From an uncultured Oscillospiraceae bacterium (GTDB lineage: Bacteria; Bacillota; Clostridia; Oscillospirales; Oscillospiraceae): a stretch of 35,636 bases of DNA. Of this stretch, positions 1 through 7,060 are shown one piece after another. The DNA lies in contig CAKUHB010000029.1 in NCBI GenBank assembly GCA_934655875.1, positions 1 to 35,636 of the forward strand, read 5' to 3'. A program made the translations under genes and the position numbers. The notes beneath the pieces were generated by a model. That model worked only from the letters and a program-made list of their open reading frames with translations. It was not told where the DNA came from and did no database searches. How positions within the stretch are numbered: position 1 is the first letter of the stretch; each line of letters begins with the position of its first letter.

Positions 1-94
1 CTGCCCTTGTCTTACCACGTATTTGTGTCTTTTTCTTGTCCGTTTCGCTATTTTTGACTTTTCAGATACACCCTAGGCATCTCATCCCCAACAA

Positions 95-199
95 TCAATT
101 TGCTTCAAAGTGTATGATCTTCACGCAAAGTTTCGCCATTTCCTCTGGCGATTTTGGCTGCTCCTCCAAAATCCAATGTGTGAGTACGTTATAAATTTA
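95..199 (-). pseudogene. TetR-family regulator, C-terminal remnant
   Basis: A short minus-strand frame of about 34 codons ends at a TGA at 95-97. It reads HWILEEQPKSPEEMAKLC, which resembles the end of the ligand-binding domain of TetR/AcrR regulators (typically HWI..G...SPEEMA). No start codon or DNA-binding domain precedes it. It runs directly into the end of the phosphatidyltransferase remnant, with a stop in its own frame just upstream. I see it as a broken tail left by rearrangement. The family call rests on one short motif and is tentative. Confidence 0.35.
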
Positions 200-647
200 A
201 TCGCATGATTATTTGGAGGTTTCTACTCATATACAGCGTGAAAGATACCACCATACAGAAAAGGCAAACCGATATAAGCACATTTGACCAGTAGGTCGGA
301 ATGTCAAACCATAACACATGAATGATCATCATGCCGTATAGCAGAACGGTTGTGATTTTTCCATACCATTTCGCACCATATACGACTTTCGTTTTTCGTA
401 TTGCAAGCAAACTAAAAATGCCTGTTAGCGCTTCTTTTGCAATTAACGCGAAAAACGGAATGGCCATCCGTGGAAACCTTGAAAGCAGGCAGCCAAGCAT
501 AGCAATTTGTGTGAGCTTGTCAGCGATTGGATTGAGAGCTTTTCCAAGGTCACTTATCATGCAAAATCTTCTGGCAATCATACCATCAACAATATCTGTT
601 ACGCCTGATAGGTCAAGGATAGCCGCTGTTAAGTTATAGTCTGCTTT
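189..647 (-). pseudogene. CDP-alcohol phosphatidyltransferase (PgsA-like), 5'-truncated
   Basis: The frame carries most of the CDP-alcohol phosphatidyltransferase signature D-G-x2-A-R-x8-G-x3-D-x3-D: VTDIVDGMIARRF, then DLGKALNPIADKL. This is the metal- and CDP-binding site of membrane enzymes that make phosphatidylglycerol phosphate or related lipids. Hydrophobic stretches follow to the C-terminus. Homologs normally have about 40 to 60 residues, including the first membrane helix, before the signature. Here the homologous part begins at about 641 and an in-frame TAA lies at 648-650, so the 5' end is missing. The ATG at 581 falls inside the catalytic motif and cannot be the native start. Probably non-functional. 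Confidence 0.6.
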
Positions 648-649
648 TT

Positions 650-1051
650 AATATAGCTGATTACAAACAGGGGTATCGTGCGCTCATCCACAAGCGGATC
701 CCCATTCATTCCGTCGGTGTGGAAATTCTGCCTGCCTATTACGAGGATTTCCTGAAGAAGCAGTACTCCGAGCTTTATTTCGATCTTCCCGCCGCCTTTC
801 AGAGCGTCGATCAGTCGACGGACTTTCCGGCGATGTCCAAGCTGCTGCTTGAGATCGAGAATTACCGGGGCGAGGGTGCGGCAGCGGCTCTTTTCTATGA
901 GGCTAAGGTCACAGAGGTCATAGCGCTGGTCGTGAACGCATGGAAGCGGCAGAGCCAGAAAAAAAAACGCCCTCTGTCGGCAGAGGATTGGCAGAGCCTG
1001 CAAAATGTAGTCAGCTATATCCTGACAGCGATGGCAAATCGCGCAATATAG
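650..1051 (+). pseudogene. AraC-family regulator, internal fragment
   Basis: The plus-strand frame contains HKRIPIHSVGVEILPAYY, then FQSVDQSTDFPAM and GAAAALFYEAKVTEVIAL. This matches the middle of the sensing domain of clostridial AraC-type regulators, including the usual LFYEAKV..ALV segment before the DNA-binding half. The frame stops at TAG 1049-1051, where homologs continue into two helix-turn-helix motifs, so the DNA-binding domain is missing. The first roughly 100 residues are also missing, because homology begins abruptly at about 650 next to the phosphatidyltransferase remnant. A GTG at 719 exists but lies inside the conserved region. Non-functional fragment. Confidence 0.6.
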
Positions 1052-1130
1052 TTTGATGAGTTTTTCACACTTAACTATCTCTCTTCTTGCGCCTTTTGTC
1101 ATCTTTTTTCGCTTTCTACTATTGATTCGC

Positions 1131-1532
1131 ATCAGTGGGAACCATTCGATGCAGTCGCTGTCCAGCTACACCTTTCCCATCTTTTTTGACGAATGGGAGC
1201 TGGACGCGAAAACCATCTGCGATGCATGGGCCAACAAAGGTGACACCGTGATCGGCAGCGATGTGTGGATCGGCTATGAGGCGGTCATTATGCCGGGCGT
1301 CAGGATCGGCGACGGTGCCATCATCGGCACCCGCGCCGTGGTGACAAAGGATATGCCGCCTTATACCATCGTCGGCGGCGTTCCGTCCAAGCCGATACAC
1401 AGAAGGTTTGATGACGATACGATCAAAAAGCTGGAGGCCCTGCGCCGGTGGGATTGGGATCATGAAAAAATAAGGCACAGTATTCCCGCTATCCAGTCGG
1501 GAGACGTTGCAGCATTGGAGCGTGCGGAATAA
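1131..1532 (+). pseudogene. Xenobiotic (streptogramin/chloramphenicol) acetyltransferase, C-terminal part
   Basis: From about 1131 the plus frame reads as the C-terminal two thirds of a Vat/CatB-type left-handed beta-helix acetyltransferase: GNHSMQSLSSYTFPIFF, then GDTVIGSDVWIGYEAVIMPG with hexapeptide repeats (VRIGDGAIIGTRAVVT), and IVGGVPSKPIHRRF. These enzymes acetylate streptogramin A or chloramphenicol. The first roughly 80 residues, including the start and first coils, are absent. The 78 bases before it (1052-1128) are pyrimidine-rich on this strand and resemble nothing I know. A terminator hairpin follows about 130 bases after the stop. The catalytic His region (GNH) is retained, but without its N-terminus the protein is unlikely to be active. 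Confidence 0.6.
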
Positions 1533-1663
1533 AACCAACCGATAAATGAAAGGAAAAGAAAAAGACGTCAAAGAGAACACGGCAATATATCGGGATCCTT
1601 GCGGCTGCTGCCGGGACAAATTGAGCAGGCCGCGTCATTTTCAGCATACAGTGCACATAGCGG

Positions 1664-1714
1664 CAGGTATCGGAATGGACACTGACGATGTCCATTCCGG
1701 TACCTGTTGTTTTT
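1664..1714 (+). terminator. Rho-independent terminator
   Basis: Arms 1664-1680 and 1690-1706 form a 17-bp stem with one imperfect pair and a 9-base loop, followed by TTGTTTTT. The T tract is only on the plus strand, so it fits the acetyltransferase remnant. The rest of 1533-1736 holds nothing I recognise. Confidence 0.7.
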
Positions 1715-1736
1715 GCAGGCAAAGGGGCTCTGCTTT

Positions 1737-3152
1737 TCAATATGTGACGGTAATTGTCTCTTGACGCATAAATTTTGAAACAGCCTCCAGCATCACGTCT
1801 ACATAGCTGCTGCGGATGAGGCCGTACGGACTTCCGTTCTTCCAGACGTGGGCCTGTCTGACCGGGCCTTCGCAGAACGAAACCGTCTGCTTTGTGCCGT
1901 CTGCCGCTTCATAGGTGATCTGCAGGAGGGCTGGGGTCTGCTCCGCCTGCGTGCAGAGACTGTCGATTTCCGCAGAAATCAGCACCTCATACAGCTTCTT
2001 GAATTCGGATGCCTGATAGCGTGCGTCCTGATCTGTACCGATGCGCAGTTCACCGGCTGCGTCCGTTTCAATATCCACATGCAGCTGCGCGTCCTGCGTT
2101 TCGATCAGGAGCCCCGAAAGGCTCTTTACCGCGGGCATCACGATCTGCCGCCCCAGAACGTCCTCCAGCGTGATGCTGTACCAGCTGCACGCGGATACGT
2201 CCATCTCGTAGATCAGATCCACGCCGCTGACGAGTACATAGGCCACGCCGCTCTCGTCCGCTTCGGAGGCCATCAGCTGCAGCGTCGTCTGCGTGCCGCT
2301 CTGGTCGATATAAACTGTCTGCAGTACGACCTGCGGCTGTGCCAGACCGCACGCTTCCAGATCGTCCTGCCCGGGATGCAGGAGGTATGACTTGCCCTGA
2401 AGGCCGTATACCGACTGCAAAAACTGCGTGCCGCGCTCATGATAGGTCATATCATAGTGCGCCGGAGACACGATCGCATACGAGGCCATCAGCTGGCCGC
2501 CGCTTGTTGCCTGTGTATCCTGAAACGCGACTGTGACCGGCGCTTCCCACTGGGCCTGCTTCACCGACAGCAGCAGCGTAACATAGGACGAATCATCGTT
2601 CGACGGCGTGATCGCCGTGCGGATAAAGTCCTCCTCCTGTTTCAGGAACGGGCTGACATGCAGCTGGAACATCACGTGCACATTCTGCTCGTACAGCACG
2701 TAATTGCTGGGCGTCGACGCGCCCGGCACGGCCTCGCCGACCCACAGCTCCATTGTCTGTCCATCGTCAAACTCTGCCTGAACATGCGTTGCGGTCTGTT
2801 CGTCGAGTCCGTACTCCTCCAGATCGCGCTGTGCGTCTGTCAGCGTCTGCTGTGAACGCAGAAGAGCCGAATATTTTGCCAGCGCGTCGATCTTTTCCTG
2901 ATCGACTGGGAGGCCGTCAAGCGCGGGGATCACAAGCGTTCCGTTCTGATCCCGGCTGGCAGCGATCTGCCGGCCGGCGGATGTGACTGTAACGGAGCGC
3001 ACCTCGGCTTCACTGCGGTTCAGAAGCGTCTGCGCGGCGGTCTTCTGGCTCGCGGGGCTTTCCGGCTCCTGCCGGAGCAGCAGCGCCAGCCCTGCGCAGA
3101 CCGCCGCCGCCAGAATGACCGTCACGAGCAGCACAAGCGTTTTCTTTTTCAT
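1737..3152 (-). CDS. DUF4340 domain-containing membrane-anchored protein
   Basis: About 471 residues. The start at 3152 is chosen because AAGGTGG precedes it and the protein then opens MKKKTLVLLVTVILAAAV, one N-terminal membrane helix. The open frame continues upstream to 3320 but overlaps the previous gene. After the anchor comes a long extracytoplasmic region with repeated ETDAAGELRIGTD- and YVLYEQNVHVM-like beta segments, typical of DUF4340 proteins. These are usually the last gene of GldG-type ABC modules. It begins 25 bases after the GldG-like gene stops, so it closes a four-gene set (ATPase, permease, GldG-like, DUF4340). Its biochemical role is not established. The family call rests on architecture and position. 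Confidence 0.75.
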   Translation of the reverse strand: MKKKTLVLLVTVILAAAVCAGLALLLRQEPESPASQKTAAQTLLNRSEAEVRSVTVTSAGRQIAASRDQNGTLVIPALDGLPVDQEKIDALAKYSALLRSQQTLTDAQRDLEEYGLDEQTATHVQAEFDDGQTMELWVGEAVPGASTPSNYVLYEQNVHVMFQLHVSPFLKQEEDFIRTAITPSNDDSSYVTLLLSVKQAQWEAPVTVAFQDTQATSGGQLMASYAIVSPAHYDMTYHERGTQFLQSVYGLQGKSYLLHPGQDDLEACGLAQPQVVLQTVYIDQSGTQTTLQLMASEADESGVAYVLVSGVDLIYEMDVSACSWYSITLEDVLGRQIVMPAVKSLSGLLIETQDAQLHVDIETDAAGELRIGTDQDARYQASEFKKLYEVLISAEIDSLCTQAEQTPALLQITYEAADGTKQTVSFCEGPVRQAHVWKNGSPYGLIRSSYVDVMLEAVSKFMRQETITVTY

Positions 3153-3177
3153 GGATAACCACCTTTTCACAGCCCGC

Positions 3178-4617
3178 TTATCCGCTGCGCCTGCGAAGGA
3201 ACACCAGCAGTCCCGCGCAAAGGATGCACAGCGGCAAAACGGCGGCAAACACAATGATCCTTGTCGTAACCTGCTGGCTGGTGAGCGCATGCGCAGGCTC
3301 CGAAAAATCCTTTGTGACAATGTCCACCACGTTTTCCCGGTTTGTCAGCGAATTCAGCAGGTTCAGCAGATACTCCGCGTTCAGGAACGTGCTGTCCGTC
3401 AGGATCGATGCGGAAAACGCCTGCCATGAGCCGGAATACACCAGATAGGATCGGTTCGTCTGTGTTCCGTAATTCGTATGGCAGGAAAGCTGTATGGCGC
3501 TGATCGCCGTCTCCGTCTGCGTTACAGCTCCGTCTGCATCCAGAACAGACGCAGAATCCGAGAACGTCAGAAGCGGCGTTACCTGATAATTCTCGGTCGT
3601 TGCGCAGGAATAGACCGGCTTTGTAAACGGCATGACGATTGGGTTATTGCGCTGCGCGAAGCGCTCCGCATATTCCGACTCGCCGAACTGCGCAATGGGA
3701 TAATATGGGTAGAAATAATATTTGGAGTTCTCCTGCTCCACGGCCAGTCCGCTTCTGGCTTCGATTCCCCATTCTCTGAGGAACGCATCGACGGTCTGCA
3801 GCTGCGGCGCGCTTTCGTCCGCGAAAATCAGGAAGGTTTTCCCCTGTTGGCCGTCGTTGTCCAGCCATGTATCAAGCTTCTGTAAAACCGGCTCGCTGAT
3901 ATCGCGCTGCAGTCCATAGAGCACCGCAATATCCGCCTCCGGATCAATTTCATCCGTGATCAGGCTCTGCTGCTTTACCTGAAAGCTGTTATCCGTAAGC
4001 AGCTGTTCGATCCCGGCGGGATCCCGGTCGGAAAAGCCCGTAAGGACCGACACAGTCACAAGCTTCTGCGCGGTTACAAACATCACCGCATTCGTCAGCT
4101 TCTGCTCGGCCACGGAGCCGCTGATCGAGGTGCTTGTTGTATAGCTCGACTCGTTCAGGCTCGTTGTCGTCTGCAGCATCTGCGTCAGCTCGAGCAGCTG
4201 TACTCGCTCCTCGCTTTCCACGATCACTTCATTGTCTGAGAGCGTCAGATCCGGATACTGCTTGGCAAACGTCGGCTGCAACGTCAGATCCACATAGTCT
4301 ACCTCGACATGCGGATACGCGCCGTACGCCTGAAGCGTCTGATAAAGCTGGGCCATATACTCATTCGACGTGGCCAGCGCTGTTTCGTCGGTCAGGACGT
4401 GGATCCGGACCTGCCGGTCAAGGCCGTTCAGGATCGTCTGCGTCTGCTCGGAAAGCCCATAGAGCTTGTTGTCCGACAGATCAGCGGACCAGTTATACCG
4501 GTCAGACAGCCGTGATACCACGGCGTTCAGGACCAGTGCAATGACGATCGCCAGCACGATCATTGCCGCCGCATAGACACTGTATCGGAAATGCTTGCCC
4601 TTGAATTTGCTCTGCAT
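3178..4617 (-). CDS. GldG-like ABC transporter auxiliary protein
   Basis: About 479 residues. The ATG at 4617 has GAGGAGG seven bases upstream and gives MQSKFKGKHFRYSVYAAAMI. A longer start at 4647 would overlap the permease gene. Layout: an N-terminal membrane helix (about 12-35), the segment NWSADLSDNKLYGLSEQT typical of the GldG/ABC-auxiliary family, a large extracytoplasmic domain, and a C-terminal helix before a basic tail (FLRRRSG). In Bacteroidetes GldG pairs with GldA and GldF in a gliding/secretion ABC complex. In Firmicutes the same set occurs without gliding and its substrate is unknown. Neighbours on both sides belong to the same module. Confidence 0.8.
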   Translation of the reverse strand: MQSKFKGKHFRYSVYAAAMIVLAIVIALVLNAVVSRLSDRYNWSADLSDNKLYGLSEQTQTILNGLDRQVRIHVLTDETALATSNEYMAQLYQTLQAYGAYPHVEVDYVDLTLQPTFAKQYPDLTLSDNEVIVESEERVQLLELTQMLQTTTSLNESSYTTSTSISGSVAEQKLTNAVMFVTAQKLVTVSVLTGFSDRDPAGIEQLLTDNSFQVKQQSLITDEIDPEADIAVLYGLQRDISEPVLQKLDTWLDNDGQQGKTFLIFADESAPQLQTVDAFLREWGIEARSGLAVEQENSKYYFYPYYPIAQFGESEYAERFAQRNNPIVMPFTKPVYSCATTENYQVTPLLTFSDSASVLDADGAVTQTETAISAIQLSCHTNYGTQTNRSYLVYSGSWQAFSASILTDSTFLNAEYLLNLLNSLTNRENVVDIVTKDFSEPAHALTSQQVTTRIIVFAAVLPLCILCAGLLVFLRRRSG

Positions 4618-4631
4618 CGCCTTGCCTCCTC

Positions 4632-5339
4632 TCAGCATCCGCTCCACCGGCGGGACTCCATCGACTGGATCGTCAGGAACAGGAACAGCCCGATCAGCGT
4701 GACAAAATAGAACAGGTCGGATACGCGAAGGATCCCGACTGTCAGGCCATAATAGGAATTATAGAAGGACATGCTGGCCAATACGGTCCGCAGGAACGGA
4801 AGATGCACGGCGCTGGCCAGCGTGTTGAGAAGCAGTACAAACACCATGACGCTGAAGCCCCCGATGGCCGCGACGATCTGGTTCTCCGTCAGGGAGGAAA
4901 TCAGCGTGCAGATCGCGATACAGGCCATTCCGACCAGCAGCAGCCCGGCGAGATTTCCCGCCACGAACGCCCAGTTCACGCTCGACCATTCCGCCATGGA
5001 AAGCACATGCAGCAAAGGAAAAATCAGGCCCATGCAGTAGATGATGCAGGCTGCCAGATATTTTCCCAGAACGATATAGCTCGTTCTGACGGGCGCTGCA
5101 CGCAGAAGCAGCAGCGTATTCTGCTTCCGCTCCTCGCTCAGCAGGCGCATGGTCAGCACCGGCGTTAACAGCAGCGTAACGGAGAACAGGAACGCGAACT
5201 CGCTGCCGATCTTTGCGCTGCCGCGCAACAGCAGCATGGCATAGTAAACGGCAGAGACGACTCCAACTGCGGCCAGATACACGTAAGCGATCGGCGTGAC
5301 AAAAAATCCGTAAAGTTCTCGTTTCAGAATCGCAAACAT
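4632..5339 (-). CDS. ABC-2 type permease (GldF-like)
   Basis: About 235 residues with six likely membrane helices. It starts MFAILKRELYGFFVTPIAYV, the standard N-terminus of GldF/ABC-2 permeases (R-E-L..F-F-x-T-P-I-A-Y). The ATG at 5339 is preferred over a TTG at 5360 because AGGGGTG lies just upstream. The segment LRLLSEERKQNTLLLL is the characteristic cytoplasmic loop of ABC-2 exporters, followed by RTSYIVLGKYLA. It forms the membrane channel for the ATPase at 5357-6289, whose stop lies 18 bases before this start. Substrate unknown. Confidence 0.85.
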   Translation of the reverse strand: MFAILKRELYGFFVTPIAYVYLAAVGVVSAVYYAMLLLRGSAKIGSEFAFLFSVTLLLTPVLTMRLLSEERKQNTLLLLRAAPVRTSYIVLGKYLAACIIYCMGLIFPLLHVLSMAEWSSVNWAFVAGNLAGLLLVGMACIAICTLISSLTENQIVAAIGGFSVMVFVLLLNTLASAVHLPFLRTVLASMSFYNSYYGLTVGILRVSDLFYFVTLIGLFLFLTIQSMESRRWSGC

Positions 5340-5356
5340 CGATACACCCCTATTCC

Positions 5357-6289
5357 TCAACCGTTTCCCGTCAGAGAAAGGAAAATGCTTTCCAGCGTCA
5401 TCTCTTCCAGAGCCATATACAAAATCGGATATTGCCGCTCGGACAGACGGCAGAACACCGCTCTGCGGATATCGGAGCCCTGCGCTGCTTCGATCAGAAG
5501 CTCACAGCAGCCGGGCTCCTGCGGATTTTGCTGTGTGACCGTTTCAACGTCCCGTATGGTCTTCAGGAGCTGGATCACACTTTCCGCCGGAGCCGCGACC
5601 CGCAGCCGGAGCCGGCTTGCCGCGCTGAGCTTTGCGGAAAGGTGCTCCGGCGTATCATCTGCGACCAGACTTCCTTCATTCAGGACGACAACGCGGTCGC
5701 ACACGGATTGGATCTCCGGCAGAATATGCGAGGAAAGGATCACAGTATGCGACTGCTTCAGATCAAGGATCAGATCTCGGACCTCAATGATCTGCTGCGG
5801 ATCCAGACCGACCATCGGCTCATCAAGGATCAGGACCTTGGGATCGCCGATCATTGCCTGCGCGATCCCGATCCTCTGCCGGTAGCCCTTGGACAGGTTC
5901 CGGATCACACGGCTGCCGACCTGCTCCGTATGCGTCAGGCGCATGACCTTCTGGATATGCGCCTGTCTCGGCAGGGTGCATCGTTTGAGATCATAGACGA
6001 AATTCAGGTACCGTTCTACCCTCATTTCCATATAGAGCGGCGGCAGCTCAGACAGATAACCGAAGCATTTCTTGGCCTGAAGCGGCTGCTCCATGATATC
6101 AAATTCATCGTAGCGGATCGTTCCCTGCGTGGCGGCCAGATTTCCGGTCATGATATTCATCATGGTCGACTTTCCGGCGCCGTTTTTGCCCAGAAGTCCG
6201 AGGACCTCTCCATCGTTCACTTCAAAGCTGACCTGCTTCAGGGCCGCTTTTTGTCCATAGTTTCTGCTCACACAATCTACGCGGACCAT
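5357..6289 (-). CDS. ABC transporter ATP-binding protein (GldA-like)
   Basis: 310 residues. Walker A GLLGKNGAGKST (about 32-43), signature NLSKGYRQR, Walker B VLILDEPMVGLD, and the H-loop in LSSHI are all intact, so it should hydrolyse ATP. The C-terminal roughly 90 residues after the nucleotide-binding domain match the extension of ABC-2 drug/Gld-type ATPases. GGAGG lies seven bases before the ATG. It energises the permease encoded immediately downstream, so it is an export-type ATPase and not the missing partner of the sugar importers in this window. Confidence 0.9.
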   Translation of the reverse strand: MVRVDCVSRNYGQKAALKQVSFEVNDGEVLGLLGKNGAGKSTMMNIMTGNLAATQGTIRYDEFDIMEQPLQAKKCFGYLSELPPLYMEMRVERYLNFVYDLKRCTLPRQAHIQKVMRLTHTEQVGSRVIRNLSKGYRQRIGIAQAMIGDPKVLILDEPMVGLDPQQIIEVRDLILDLKQSHTVILSSHILPEIQSVCDRVVVLNEGSLVADDTPEHLSAKLSAASRLRLRVAAPAESVIQLLKTIRDVETVTQQNPQEPGCCELLIEAAQGSDIRRAVFCRLSERQYPILYMALEEMTLESIFLSLTGNG

Positions 6290-6345
6290 GCTGATTCCTC
6301 CGTGTCAAATGGTGTCTCGTGCAAAGCGCAGCGCTTCGCATCCTC

Positions 6346-6999
6346 TTATTCCTGTGAAATCTTCCAGATGTCTTTTGCTGAAAAAACTGCATCCTTTTTG
6401 ATATACTGAGAAAAAACCGGTTCGATCAGATAGGAAAGGCACAGCGAGACCGCTCCCGGCAGGATCAGCAGCAGAATGGGAACATTGACTGCGCAGAACG
6501 CCGCGGCAGCAAGAAGCGCCAGTACAAGCACCGTTTTTCCAAAATGGCGGATTGAGAGGATCAGCGCCGTTTTCACAAAGGCAGCGCTCTTCATGGTAAA
6601 CCGTGCAAACAGCGGGAACAGCCATGGTACGATCAGCAGCGGCGGGATCAGAAGGACTCTGGCCAGAATGGCATACACAAGCGAGATCCCGCTGACCTGA
6701 ACGAGCGAGTTTGAAAACGAGATGGCGCTGAACGCGCCGAACAGGTATACTGCCGTAATGCCTCCCAGCACAAGCCCCTGCTTCCAGTTCCCCTTCAAAA
6801 AAGCCCCTGTTTCCTTAAATGTTGTGCCATATTCGCTCCGGACGCATTTCAGCGCCACATAGTAGACCGTGCTCCAGCCGAGTCCGGCAAACAGCACGCT
6901 CATCGTACACAGACACCAGAGAATGCTCAGGAGGATCAGGTCCCCCACCTTTGCCAGCAGATTTACAAACTTGTTTTCCGTATCGAACATTCCGCTCAT
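6346..6999 (-). CDS. YesL family (DUF624) membrane protein
   Basis: About 217 residues. The ATG at 6999 with AGGGGG upstream gives MSGMFDTENKFVNLLAKVGD. YesL proteins typically begin with a short F(D/N)x3-N/K start, then a helix containing LWCLCTMSVLFAGL as here. Five to six membrane helices are visible, with the conserved R/K-rich turn KCVRSEYGTTFKETGAFLKGNWKQG. YesL proteins usually sit beside LplBC/YesOPQ sugar importers or glycoside hydrolase genes, but their function is unknown. Here it lies between the E1 dehydrogenase and the ABC-2 module, separated from each by about 60 bases. Confidence 0.85.
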   Translation of the reverse strand: MSGMFDTENKFVNLLAKVGDLILLSILWCLCTMSVLFAGLGWSTVYYVALKCVRSEYGTTFKETGAFLKGNWKQGLVLGGITAVYLFGAFSAISFSNSLVQVSGISLVYAILARVLLIPPLLIVPWLFPLFARFTMKSAAFVKTALILSIRHFGKTVLVLALLAAAAFCAVNVPILLLILPGAVSLCLSYLIEPVFSQYIKKDAVFSAKDIWKISQE

Positions 7000-7060
7000 T
7001 GTTCTGTCCCCCTTTCCCGGCCGCTGCCGGCCGTTTTCCATTTTACAGCGCTCCTGCGCG

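Noticed and set aside
6300..6340. A GCAAAGCGC/GCGCTTCGC palindrome between YesL and the ATPase gene as an operator
   Set aside because: Short and imperfect with high GC, no repeat elsewhere in the window, and no promoter nearby; chance pairing is as likely.
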